Of a stretch of 39,227 nt of DNA, positions 14,730 through 23,540 are shown piece after piece (the stretch's first letter is position 1; each line of letters begins with the position of its first letter). The stretch comes from Comamonadaceae bacterium (lineage in GTDB: Bacteria; Pseudomonadota; Gammaproteobacteria; Burkholderiales; Burkholderiaceae_C). The notes beneath the pieces were generated by a model that ran no database searches, was not told the origin of the DNA, and saw nothing but the letters and a program-made list of their open reading frames with translations. Location: the NCBI GenBank assembly GCA_947460165.1, contig CANHKH010000001.1, positions 1 through 39,227 on the forward strand. The letters run 5' to 3'. Position numbers and translations under genes: made by a program.

Positions 14730-17700
14730 GACGGCAAAAACGGTCCGCCCCACCACCCCGGTCAAGGTGGTGATTGTCACCATGGACACGCATTTGGCCA
14801 GCTCGGTCGAACGCGCCCGCCGGACCCTGGGCCGCGAGTTCCCAGGCTTGTCGCTGAGCCTGTATGCCGCCTCGGAGTACGACGGCAATGAGGCCCTGCT
14901 GGCACGCTGCAAAGCCGATATCGCCACCGCAGACATCATCGTGGTTGGCATGCTGTTTCTGGAGGACCATTTTCTTCCCATCCTGGACGACTTGCGCCAG
15001 CGCCGCCTGCATTGCGACGCCATGATTTGCATGGCCAGTGCCAGCGAAGTGGTGCAGCTCACGCGCTTGGGCCAGTTCGACATGGGCAAGCCCGCCAGCG
15101 GCCCCATGGCCTTGCTCAAAAAGCTGCGCGGCAGCAAAGAAAAGTCGGCCACGGGCGGCGCCGCACAAATGAAGATGCTGCGGCGCATTCCGCAAATGCT
15201 GCGTTTCATCCCCGGCACAGCGCAAGATGTGCGCTCCTACTTTCTGACCTTGCAGTACTGGATGGGCGGCTCTGACGACAACGTGCTCAACCTGGTGCGC
15301 CACGTCATTGACCGCGGCAGCGACGGTGCGCGCAAGGTCTTGCGCGGCAGCGTCAAGGTCGCGCCCCCGGTGGACTACCCTGAAGTCGGTGTCTATCACC
15401 CCCGCATGCCCGGTCGCTTCAGCGAAAACCCACAAGAGCTGCCGCTGCCCGCCGGCGGCGTGGTCCATGGAACGGTAGGCGTGTTGTTGCTGCGTTCCTA
15501 TCTGCTCTCGGGCAACGCGGCCCACTACGACGGCGTGATCGCAGCGCTGGAAGCGCGTGGCCTGCGCGTCATTCCAGCGTTTGCCGCTGGCCTGGATTCG
15601 CGCCCGGCGATCGACGCCTTCTTCATGAAAAACGAGCAGGTTTGCGTGGATGCGGTGGTGTGCCTCAGCGGCTTTTCGCTGGTGGGTGGCCCGGCCTACA
15701 ACGATTCCAAGGCCGCCGAAGATGTGCTGGCCAAGCTCGACGTGCCCTGTGTGGCGGCCCATCCGGTGGAGTTTCAGACCCTGGACCAGTGGGGCGGCTC
15801 CGATCGTGGCTTGCTGCCTGTGGAGAGCACCATCATGGTCGCCATCCCTGAACTGGACGGCAGCACCAGCCCCATTGTTTTCGGCGGCCGCCCGGGCGCT
15901 GCCGGGGTGACTTGCACCGGCTGCCATCACGCCTGCACCTTTGGCCAAAGCCATGCTGCGCAAGACATGCATTCCTGCCCTGAGCGGGCCCTGATGCTGG
16001 CCGCGCGCGTGGCCAAACTGGTGGCCTTAAAGCGCAGCGAGCGACGCGAGCGCAAGGTGGCCATTGTGTTGTTCAACTTCCCGCCCAATGCCGGCAACAT
16101 CGGCAGCGCCGCCTACCTCTCGGTGTTCGAATCGCTGTGGCACACCCTGACGGCCATGCAGGCGCAGGGCTACCAGGTCGAAGTCCCAGCGAGCGTGGAT
16201 GACTTGCGCGATGCGCTGTTGCAAGGCAATGCCATCCAATACGGCGCTGACGCCAATGTCCATGCCCTGATCAGCACCGACGAACACGTCAAGCGCGAAC
16301 GCTGGCTCAAAGAAATTGAAGCGCAATGGGGCCCGGCACCCGGTCGCCAGCTCAGCAATGGCAGCTCTATTTTTGTGCTGGGCAAGCAGTTGGGCAATGT
16401 GTTGATCAGCGTGCAGCCTTCCTTTGGCTACGAGGGCGACCCGATGCGCCTGCTGTTTGAAAAAGGCTTGGCGCCCACGCATGCGTTTTCTGCGTTTTAT
16501 CGCTATTTGCGCGAAGATTTCAAAGCCCATGCCGTGCTGCATTTCGGCACCCATGGCGCCCTGGAATTCATGCCCGGCAAGCAAAGCGGGATGGGCGGCA
16601 ACTGCTGGCCAGACCGTTTGATTGATGACTTGCCCAATGTGTATTTGTACGCGTCGAACAACCCCTCGGAAGGGGCCATAGCCAAACGCCGCTCTGGCGC
16701 CACCTTGATCAGCTACCTCACACCGCCGATTGCCCAGGCTGGTTTGTACAAAGGACTGAACGACTTGAAGGCATCGCTGGAGCGCTGGCGCGGCCTGGAG
16801 CGTGGCAACAGCGAACTGGCCGAACTGGCCGCGCTGATTCAGGCGCAAGCGGCCGAGCTGGACTTGGTGGCGCCTGAGCCGGTGTGGACGGTGGCCCTGG
16901 GCGAGGCCTTGGAGCAGCAGGTCCGGCGCCTGTCCGAACAAATGCTGGAGCTGGAATACACCTTGATTCCCCACGGCCTGCATGTGGCCGGCCGGGCGCC
17001 CAGCCCCGAGCAGCAGGTGGACATGCTGCTGGCCATGGCCGAGGCCCACCAAGGCGTGCAGATCGAGCGCGCTGCCGTGCAAGCCTTGGTCCAAGGCCTG
17101 ACGCCTGAGCGGGCGCTGGCGGCCGCTGGCCTGCCGCGCCATCACAGCAGTTTGGCCGCCCTGCATGAGTTGGTCGTGCCGCAGGCGCTGTTGGCGGTGG
17201 ACGCCGAGGTCCCGGCCCTGTTGCGCGCCCTTGATGCCCGCTACATTCGCCCAGCCCCTGGCGGCGACATCTTGCGCACACCTGCTGTCTTGCCCACCGG
17301 GCGCAATATCCACGGCTTTGACCCCTTCCGCATTCCCAGCGCGATGGCGGTTCGCGACGGCCAGGTCCAGGCGCAACTGCTCTTGGATCGCCACTGCGCC
17401 GACGGCAACCCGCTGCCCGAATCGATTGCCATGGTGCTGTGGGGCAGCGACAACCTGAAAAACGAAGGCGCACCCATCGCCCAGGCCCTGGCCCTGATGG
17501 GTGCCTTGCCGCGCTTTGACAGCTATGGCCGGATTGCCGGTGCCAGCTTGATCCCGCTGGCCCAATTGGGCCGCCCGCGCATCGATGTGGTCATCACGCT
17601 GTCGGGCATCTTCCGCGACCTCATGCCCTTGCAGATCAAGCTGCTGGCCGAAGCGGCTTTTTTGGCGGCCTCGGCCGACGAGCCGTTGGAGCTCAATTGG

Positions 17701-18495
17701 ATTCGCAAGCACTCACTGGCCTACCAGCTAGAGCACGGTTGCACCATGGAAATTGCCTCCTTGCGGGTCTTCGGTAACGCCGAAGGCGCATATGGCGCCA
17801 ACGTCAACAACCTGGTGGAAAGCAGCCGCTGGAGTGACGAAGGCGAATTGGCTGACACCTACAAGCGCCGCAAAGGCTTTGCTTATGGCCGCAGCGGCCG
17901 CGCTGTGCAGCAGACCGCGTTGCTGCATACAGCGCTGGCCGACGTGCAGCTGACTTACCAAAACCTCGACTCGGTCGAACTCGGTGTGACCACGGTAGAC
18001 AACTACTTTGACACCCTGGGCGGCATCACCCAGGCGGTCAAAGTCGCCAAGGGCGGTCAAACACCACCGGTTTACATCGGCGACCAAACCAAGGGCAATG
18101 CCGCCGTGCGCTCCTTGCACGAACAAGTCGCGCTTGAAACCCGCACCCGCATGCTCAACCCCAAATGGTACGAGGGCATGCTCGAGCATGGCTACGAAGG
18201 CGTGCGGCAAATTGAAGTGCATCTGACCAACACCATGGGTTGGTCGGCCACCACTGGGCAGGTTCAGCCCTGGGTCTACAAGCAGCTGTCCGAGACCTTC
18301 ATGCTGGACCCGGCCATGCGCGAGCGCATGGCCAAACTCAATCCCACGGCATCGGCCCGCGTGGCCAGCCGTTTGCTCGAAGCATCCGAGCGCAACTACT
18401 GGCAACCGGATGCACAGACTTTGCAGGCGTTGCGAGACGCCAGTGATGAACTAGAAGATCGGCTTGAAGGCGTCTATGAAGGAGCTAACGCATGA
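14704..18495 (+). CDS. bchH: Magnesium chelatase subunit H
   Basis: BchH is the large porphyrin-binding subunit of Mg-chelatase, which inserts Mg into protoporphyrin IX with the BchI-BchD ATPase complex (not encoded in this window). The 1263-residue protein has the CobN/Mg-chelatase architecture. Visible segments are a Cys/His cluster TCTGCHHACTFGQSH (about residue 402) and FGTHGALEFMPGKQSGMGGN (about 615), then LSGIFRDLMPLQIKL (about 965). Near the C terminus is NLVESSRWSDEGELADTYKRRKGFAYGR (split here only by context). The ATG at 14704 lies inside the end of bchB with GGAG a few bases upstream. The stop overlaps bchL by 4 bases. Confidence 0.97.
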   Translation: MMLKAFLPETAKTVRPTTPVKVVIVTMDTHLASSVERARRTLGREFPGLSLSLYAASEYDGNEALLARCKADIATADIIVVGMLFLEDHFLPILDDLRQRRLHCDAMICMASASEVVQLTRLGQFDMGKPASGPMALLKKLRGSKEKSATGGAAQMKMLRRIPQMLRFIPGTAQDVRSYFLTLQYWMGGSDDNVLNLVRHVIDRGSDGARKVLRGSVKVAPPVDYPEVGVYHPRMPGRFSENPQELPLPAGGVVHGTVGVLLLRSYLLSGNAAHYDGVIAALEARGLRVIPAFAAGLDSRPAIDAFFMKNEQVCVDAVVCLSGFSLVGGPAYNDSKAAEDVLAKLDVPCVAAHPVEFQTLDQWGGSDRGLLPVESTIMVAIPELDGSTSPIVFGGRPGAAGVTCTGCHHACTFGQSHAAQDMHSCPERALMLAARVAKLVALKRSERRERKVAIVLFNFPPNAGNIGSAAYLSVFESLWHTLTAMQAQGYQVEVPASVDDLRDALLQGNAIQYGADANVHALISTDEHVKRERWLKEIEAQWGPAPGRQLSNGSSIFVLGKQLGNVLISVQPSFGYEGDPMRLLFEKGLAPTHAFSAFYRYLREDFKAHAVLHFGTHGALEFMPGKQSGMGGNCWPDRLIDDLPNVYLYASNNPSEGAIAKRRSGATLISYLTPPIAQAGLYKGLNDLKASLERWRGLERGNSELAELAALIQAQAAELDLVAPEPVWTVALGEALEQQVRRLSEQMLELEYTLIPHGLHVAGRAPSPEQQVDMLLAMAEAHQGVQIERAAVQALVQGLTPERALAAAGLPRHHSSLAALHELVVPQALLAVDAEVPALLRALDARYIRPAPGGDILRTPAVLPTGRNIHGFDPFRIPSAMAVRDGQVQAQLLLDRHCADGNPLPESIAMVLWGSDNLKNEGAPIAQALALMGALPRFDSYGRIAGASLIPLAQLGRPRIDVVITLSGIFRDLMPLQIKLLAEAAFLAASADEPLELNWIRKHSLAYQLEHGCTMEIASLRVFGNAEGAYGANVNNLVESSRWSDEGELADTYKRRKGFAYGRSGRAVQQTALLHTALADVQLTYQNLDSVELGVTTVDNYFDTLGGITQAVKVAKGGQTPPVYIGDQTKGNAAVRSLHEQVALETRTRMLNPKWYEGMLEHGYEGVRQIEVHLTNTMGWSATTGQVQPWVYKQLSETFMLDPAMRERMAKLNPTASARVASRLLEASERNYWQPDAQTLQALRDASDELEDRLEGVYEGANA

Positions 18496-19400
18496 ATGTT
18501 GAAACCCTGCCATTTCCCACGGTAAAGCGCAACTCGCGCCTGGACGGCGAGGGCAGCTTGCAAGTGCAGCTCGACCCCAGCGTCAAAATTGGCAATGCCA
18601 AGGTCTTTGCCATTTATGGCAAGGGCGGCATTGGCAAGAGCACCACCTCGTCCAACCTCTCAGCGGCCTTTTCGCTGATGGGCAAGCGGGTGCTGCAAAT
18701 TGGCTGCGACCCCAAGCACGATTCGACCTTCACCTTGACCAAAAAAATGCTGCCGACGGTGATCGACGTGCTGGAGACGGTGGACTTCCATGCTGAAGAG
18801 TTGCGCGTGGAAGACTTTGTCTTCCCCGGCTACAACGGCGTGATGTGCGTTGAAGCTGGCGGGCCGCCTGCAGGCACTGGCTGCGGCGGCTACGTGGTCG
18901 GCCAAACGGTCAAACTCCTCAAAGAGCACCACCTGCTCGAAGACACCGATGTGGTGATTTTCGATGTGCTGGGCGACGTGGTGTGTGGTGGTTTTGCCGC
19001 GCCCTTGCAGCACGCGGACCGTGCGCTCATCGTCACGGCCAATGACTTTGACTCCATCTTTGCCATGAACCGCATCGTGCAAGCCATTGGTGCCAAGGCC
19101 AAGAACTACAACGTGCGCTTGGGTGGTGTGATTGCCAACCGCAGCGCCGCGACCGACCAGATCGACAAGTACAACAACCAAATTGGCTTGAAGCTGGCTG
19201 CGCACTTTCCTGACCTGGATGTGATTCGCCGCAGCCGCTTGAAAAAATCCACGCTCTTTGAGATGGAAGACTCGCCAGAGCTGGACGCCGTCAAAAAGGA
19301 ATACATGCGGCTGGCCGCCTCGCTGTGGCTGGGCACCGAACCACTGGCGGCCATTCCCATGAAGGACCGCGATATTTTTGACCTCCTTGGGTTCGATTGA
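18492..19400 (+). CDS. bchL: Light-independent protochlorophyllide reductase iron-sulfur ATP-binding protein BchL
   Basis: BchL is the NifH-like homodimeric ATPase that donates electrons to the BchN-BchB component. The 302-residue product has the P-loop GKGGIGKST (from residue 43), GCDPKHDST, and the two Cys that ligate the subunit-bridging [4Fe-4S] cluster: Cys131 (GTGCGGYVV) and Cys165 (GDVVCGGFAAPL). The C-terminal half has VIANRSAATDQIDKYN. The start codon overlaps the bchH stop as ATGA. Confidence 0.98.
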   Translation: MNVETLPFPTVKRNSRLDGEGSLQVQLDPSVKIGNAKVFAIYGKGGIGKSTTSSNLSAAFSLMGKRVLQIGCDPKHDSTFTLTKKMLPTVIDVLETVDFHAEELRVEDFVFPGYNGVMCVEAGGPPAGTGCGGYVVGQTVKLLKEHHLLEDTDVVIFDVLGDVVCGGFAAPLQHADRALIVTANDFDSIFAMNRIVQAIGAKAKNYNVRLGGVIANRSAATDQIDKYNNQIGLKLAAHFPDLDVIRRSRLKKSTLFEMEDSPELDAVKKEYMRLAASLWLGTEPLAAIPMKDRDIFDLLGFD

Positions 19401-19411
19401 GAGACACCGCC

Positions 19412-20131
19412 ATGAACAGCACCGGGTACCTGCAACGACGCGGCGAAATTGAAAATTATTTTGACCGCACTGCGGCCAAAGCCTGGGAGCGCTTGACCTC
19501 CAACGCACCGCTGGGCCGCATCCGCACCAGCGTGCGCGCTGGGCGCGACCAGATGCGTGCCACCTTGCTGTCTTGGTTGCCGACCGACATGCGCGGCCTG
19601 CGTCTCTTGGATGCCGGATGCGGCACCGGCGCCCTGGCGGCCGAAGCCATGGCCCGCGGCGCCCAGGTGCTGGCGATCGATTTGTCGCCGACCTTGGTCA
19701 AACTGGCGGCCGAGCGGCACGCCGAGCAATTGGCCAGCACGAACATAGGCGCCCAAGGCGGGCACATTGATTTTCGATCGGGCGACATGCTCGATGCCGC
19801 GCTGGGGCATTTCGATCATGTGGTGGGCATGGATTCCTTGATTCATTACGACACGCCAGACATGGTCCAGGCCGTCGAGCGTCTGGCCGAGCGCACCCGC
19901 AGTTCGGTGCTGTTCACTTTTGCGCCGCGCACACCATTGCTTGCGGCCATGCATGGCATGGGCCGGTTTTTCCCGCGCAGCGACCGCTCGCCTTCATTGA
20001 CGCCGGTGTCTGAGCCCGTGCTGCGCCAGGGCTTGCGCAACGGCATTGGCCCCAAGGGCTGGCAAGAAGGCCGCACACAGCGCATCGTCAGCGGCTTTTA
20101 CACCTCGCAGGCGTGGGAGTGGCAGCGTTGA
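19412..20131 (+). CDS. bchM: Mg-protoporphyrin IX O-methyltransferase
   Basis: BchM transfers a methyl group from S-adenosylmethionine to the C13 propionate of Mg-protoporphyrin IX. The 239-residue protein has SAM motif I LLDAGCGTGALAAEAMARGA (about residues 66-85) and motif II AIDLSPTLVKLA. The family N terminus NYFDRTAAKAWERLTS is also present. The ATG at 19412 follows a GAGAG sequence and is preferred over an in-frame TTG at 19397 that overlaps the bchL stop. Confidence 0.95.
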   Translation: MNSTGYLQRRGEIENYFDRTAAKAWERLTSNAPLGRIRTSVRAGRDQMRATLLSWLPTDMRGLRLLDAGCGTGALAAEAMARGAQVLAIDLSPTLVKLAAERHAEQLASTNIGAQGGHIDFRSGDMLDAALGHFDHVVGMDSLIHYDTPDMVQAVERLAERTRSSVLFTFAPRTPLLAAMHGMGRFFPRSDRSPSLTPVSEPVLRQGLRNGIGPKGWQEGRTQRIVSGFYTSQAWEWQR

Positions 20132-21552
20132 TCAAATTACCTGCATCGGTCACGGCGAGGCTGGCGGCGCTGGCGGCGCGCTACGTGCCCTTTGCCGATG
20201 CGGCCTCGCACGAGCTGCCGCTGGACCGCTTGCTGCGCTTGTCCTTGTTCCAGGTGGCCATTGGCATGGCCATGGCTTTGCTGGTCGGTACCTTGAACCG
20301 CGTGATGATTGTGGAGCTGGGCGTGCCGGCCTGGTGGGTGGCCCTGTCGGTGGCGCTGCCGCTGGTGTTTGCGCCGCTGCGCGCCTTTATTGGCTACCGC
20401 AGCGACACCCATCCTTCGGCCTTGGGCCTCAAGCGCCTGCCTTATTTGTGGATGGGCAACTTGCTGATGTTTGCCGGCCTGGCCATCATGCCTTTTGCCT
20501 TGTTGCTGCTGTCGGACCCGCCCGAGGGCACGGTCTGGGTCGGTCGCACAGGCGCGGCGCTGGCGTTTTTGCTGGTGGGCGCAGGCATGCAAGTGACGCA
20601 GACCGCCGGCATGGCCCTGGCCAGCGATGTGGCGCCGCAAGACAAACGCCCGCGTGTGGTGGCCATGCTCTACAGCGCCATGCTGGTCGGTTTGGTGCTG
20701 GGCAGTGGGCTGCTGGGCTGGCTGCTGGCCGACTTCAGCCCCACGCGCCTGGTGCAGGTGGTGCAGGGCGCTGCAGTGCTGGTGGCGGTGCTCAACATCA
20801 CCTCTTTGTGGAAGCAAGAAGCCCGCGGCGCCCGGCGCGGTGCGCGTGAGCCGAACGGCTTTTCACACAATTGGGCGCGGCTGATGCAAATTCCCAAAAT
20901 GCGGCGCTTTTTGTGGACGGTGGGCCTGGGTACGGCGGCATTCAGCATGCAAGACATCGTGCTTGAGCCCTTTGGCGGCGAGGTGCTGCATTTGGGCGTG
21001 GGCCTGACCAGCTCGCTCACTGCGCTGAGTGCAGGCGGCGCGCTGCTGGCCTTTATCTTGTCGGCCGGTGCGGTCTCGCGTGGCCTGGACAGCTGCCGCC
21101 TGGCCGCCTTGGGCGCGCTCTTGGGCCTGCCGGCTTTTGCCTGCGTGATTTTCTCGGCGCCGCTGGAGTCGGCCAATTTGTTTCGCTGTGGTGCGGCGCT
21201 GATTGGATTTTCGGGCGGGCTGTTTTCGGTGGGCATGTTGCTCAGCGCCATGGAACTGCCCGAGCGCGAACTCACCGGCATGGTGCTGGGCGCCTGGGGT
21301 GCGGTGCAGGCCACGGCTGCGGGTCTGGCCATGGCTGCTGGCGGCGTGCTGCGCGACCTGGTGAGCCACTTGGCCCAGTCCGGCTGGCTGGGACCGGTCC
21401 TCAATACACCCGCCACCGGTTACAGCTTTGTCTTTCACCTGGAAATTTACCTGCTCTTCGTGGTGCTGATTGCTCTGGGGCCGCTGGTGCGCCGCAGCAC
21501 ATCGCGAGTCCCTTCCCACCAACCCCTTGGCCTGGCCGAACTGCCGGGCTGA
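20128..21552 (+). CDS. lhaA: LhaA/PucC-family light-harvesting complex 1 assembly protein
   Basis: LhaA is a 12-helix PucC-family membrane protein needed for LH1 assembly; it normally sits between bchM and puhA, as here. Visible family motifs are GTLNRVMIVELGVPAWWV, IGYRSDTHPSALGLKRLPY and SMQDIVLEPFGGEVL. There is no ATG near the conserved N terminus: candidate starts are GTG 20113, GTG 20119 and TTG 20128. I chose TTG 20128 because GGGAG (20115-20119) lies at a suitable distance and the codon overlaps the bchM stop as TTGA, giving 474 residues; the difference is at most five codons. Confidence 0.9.
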   Translation: MIKLPASVTARLAALAARYVPFADAASHELPLDRLLRLSLFQVAIGMAMALLVGTLNRVMIVELGVPAWWVALSVALPLVFAPLRAFIGYRSDTHPSALGLKRLPYLWMGNLLMFAGLAIMPFALLLLSDPPEGTVWVGRTGAALAFLLVGAGMQVTQTAGMALASDVAPQDKRPRVVAMLYSAMLVGLVLGSGLLGWLLADFSPTRLVQVVQGAAVLVAVLNITSLWKQEARGARRGAREPNGFSHNWARLMQIPKMRRFLWTVGLGTAAFSMQDIVLEPFGGEVLHLGVGLTSSLTALSAGGALLAFILSAGAVSRGLDSCRLAALGALLGLPAFACVIFSAPLESANLFRCGAALIGFSGGLFSVGMLLSAMELPERELTGMVLGAWGAVQATAAGLAMAAGGVLRDLVSHLAQSGWLGPVLNTPATGYSFVFHLEIYLLFVVLIALGPLVRRSTSRVPSHQPLGLAELPG

Positions 21553-21589
21553 GTTCACCCATTCCCGTTCCGACTGAAGGAGAAGTTTT

Positions 21590-22351
21590 ATGGAAACTGG
21601 CGCTATCACCCAATACGTCGATGTGGCTCAGCTCGTGCTGTACCTTTTTTGGGCCTTTTTTGCGGGTCTGATTTACTACCTCTTGCGAGAAAACCACCGC
21701 GAGGGCTACCCCATGGACTCTGGCCGTGAAAACGGTCCAAAGATCGAAGGCTGGCCCCCTGTGCCCGAACCCAAGGCCTACAAAATGGCCGATGGCCGCG
21801 AGATGCTCAGCCCCGACCTGCGCCGCGACGATGCTGATTTCTCAGCCCAGCCCTCGCACAGATGGAATGGCGCGCCGCTCGAGCCGGTGGGCAACCCGCT
21901 GCTCGCCGGGGTCGGTCCAGGCGCTTGGTCCAGGCGCGCCGACGAGCCTGACATGCTGCACCACGGTGGCGTCAAGATCGTTCCTTTGCGCGTCACGCCT
22001 GAGCACGGCGTGCACATGAAGGACATAGACCCGCGTGGTCTGCCTGTCTTGGGCGCTGATGGGGAGCTGGCCGGCACCGTGGCCGACCTCTGGATAGACC
22101 AGGCTGAAATTTTGTTCCGCTACCTCGAGGTGGCCTTGCCCAACGGCAAATCCGTGCTGCTGCCCTTTAACTTTGCTTACGTGAGCAAAGCCGCGGTGCG
22201 CGTCAAGGCGGTGTTGGCCTCGCAGTTTGCGCAAGTGCCGGCCTTGCGTCACCCAGAGCAGGTCACGCTGCTGGAAGAAGAAAAAATCATGGCCTACTAC
22301 GGCGCGGGCATGTTGTACGCCACCCCTGGCCGCCAGGAGCCGCTGTTGTGA
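21590..22351 (+). CDS. puhA: Photosynthetic reaction centre H subunit
   Basis: The H subunit caps the L-M core on the cytoplasmic side and shapes proton delivery to QB. The 253-residue product has one N-terminal membrane helix (VAQLVLYLFWAFFAGLIYYLL, given here only by its position at residues 12-32), followed by REGYP and a soluble beta-rich PRC-barrel domain (VLGADGELAGTVADLWID near residue 150). A strong AAGGAG ribosome site lies seven bases before the ATG, stronger than those of its neighbours, which suits the higher expression of a structural subunit. Confidence 0.97.
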   Translation: METGAITQYVDVAQLVLYLFWAFFAGLIYYLLRENHREGYPMDSGRENGPKIEGWPPVPEPKAYKMADGREMLSPDLRRDDADFSAQPSHRWNGAPLEPVGNPLLAGVGPGAWSRRADEPDMLHHGGVKIVPLRVTPEHGVHMKDIDPRGLPVLGADGELAGTVADLWIDQAEILFRYLEVALPNGKSVLLPFNFAYVSKAAVRVKAVLASQFAQVPALRHPEQVTLLEEEKIMAYYGAGMLYATPGRQEPLL

Positions 22352-23007
22352 CGGTGCAGCACGAGCACGAGTTCGAGGCCGCCCCCGGGCTGCCCGAAAA
22401 GCTGCCTGCCAACGAGCACATTCTCTGGCAGGGCGCGCCCGATTGGTGGCAGTTGGCCGTGCATGCCCTGCATGTGAGGAAGCTGGCGTTTTACTTTGCA
22501 GGCATGCTGGCCGTGCAGGCCGCCTTTTTGCAGGCCGATGGCCAAGCGCTGGTGGCCTCGCTGGCGCTGAGCGCTGGCCTGGCCAGCTTGGCCTTGGGGC
22601 TGCTGGCGCTGACAGCCTGGTTCTCTGCCAGCACCACGCTCTATACCCTGACCAACCGCCGCGTGGTCATGCGCGTGGGCATTGTGCTGACGCTCACCTT
22701 CAATTTACCGCTGCGCCAGATTGCCGGTGCGTCCTTCAAAGCCCAAGGTGCCGACTGTGGCGACATTGCCCTGGCCTTGAAGGGCTCTGACCGCATTGCC
22801 TGGGCTCACCTGTGGCCGCATGCCCGCCCTTGGGCGCTGCGCCGGCCGGAACCCACGCTGCGCTGCGTGCCAGGCGCACACGCGCTGGGCGCGCTGATTG
22901 TGCGCACCTGGAAAGAGGCCAATCCCGGCGTGAACTTGGCCACGAATGCGGCCGACACGACCTCCACCCCCACCTCGGTGGCTCCACACCACCCTGCCAC
23001 CGTCTGA
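22348..23007 (+). CDS. puhB: Photosynthetic complex assembly protein PuhB
   Basis: PuhB is a membrane protein that aids reaction-centre and LH1 assembly. The 219-residue product begins with a GTG that overlaps the puhA stop. It shows LPANEHILWQGAPDWWQLA (about 18-36), two to three membrane helices (about 45-95) and a PH-like domain typical of the family (YTLTNRRVVMRVGIVLTLTFNLP). The gene order puhA-puhB-puhC-acsF-puhE supports the call. Confidence 0.92.
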   Translation: MTVQHEHEFEAAPGLPEKLPANEHILWQGAPDWWQLAVHALHVRKLAFYFAGMLAVQAAFLQADGQALVASLALSAGLASLALGLLALTAWFSASTTLYTLTNRRVVMRVGIVLTLTFNLPLRQIAGASFKAQGADCGDIALALKGSDRIAWAHLWPHARPWALRRPEPTLRCVPGAHALGALIVRTWKEANPGVNLATNAADTTSTPTSVAPHHPATV

Positions 23008-23009
23008 GC

Positions 23010-23540
23010 ATGTCACGCACACCGCACACCACTTTGTCTGAGGCCAGCCGCATGTCGGTGGCGCCCGGCCTGCCGGGCACCCGTCCGTGGATGGCCTGGC
23101 TGCTGGGCCTGGCCGTGGTCTGTGCCGTCTTGGGCACGGCCTGGCAGCGCTTTGCTGGCGAGCCCCTGAGTGACCAAGCCGGCCCGGTGCAGTGGCAACG
23201 CAGCCTGCACTTTGCAGACCGAGCCAACGGCGACATCGCGGTGCTCGACGCCGCCAGCGGCCTGGAGGTGGCTCATTTTCAAGGTGAGCAAGGCTTTGTG
23301 CGCGGTGCCCTGCGCTCGCTGGCACGCGAACGCAGGCGCTCTGGTTTGGGACCCGAGCAGCCCTTTGAATTGATGGGCCACACCAATGGCCGCATCACCT
23401 TGCGCGACCCGGCCACTGGCATGCGCCTGAACCTTGAATCCTTTGGCCCCACCAATGCGGCCAACTTCTCTCGCCTTCAATCGGCCAGCCCAGCCGCACC
23501 GGCTACATTTGTGACGCCTGTCACCCAAGGAAAATCATGA
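23010..23540 (+). CDS. puhC: Photosynthetic complex assembly protein PuhC
   Basis: The 176-residue product has one N-terminal membrane helix (PWMAWLLGLAVVCAVLGTAW, about 27-46) and a periplasmic domain beginning after FAGEPLSDQ. That domain carries the family phrases RSLHFADRANGDIAVLDAAS and FVRGALRSLARERR, then GRITLRDPATGMRLNLESFG. PuhC assists LH1 and reaction-centre assembly. The ATG is two bases after the puhB stop, and the gene's own stop overlaps acsF by 4 bases. Confidence 0.92.
   Translation: MSRTPHTTLSEASRMSVAPGLPGTRPWMAWLLGLAVVCAVLGTAWQRFAGEPLSDQAGPVQWQRSLHFADRANGDIAVLDAASGLEVAHFQGEQGFVRGALRSLARERRRSGLGPEQPFELMGHTNGRITLRDPATGMRLNLESFGPTNAANFSRLQSASPAAPATFVTPVTQGKS

Noticed and set aside
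16027..17712. 561-codon minus-strand frame opposite bchH
   Set aside because: Antisense shadow with His/Gln/Ala-rich composition and no ribosome site or conserved motif.
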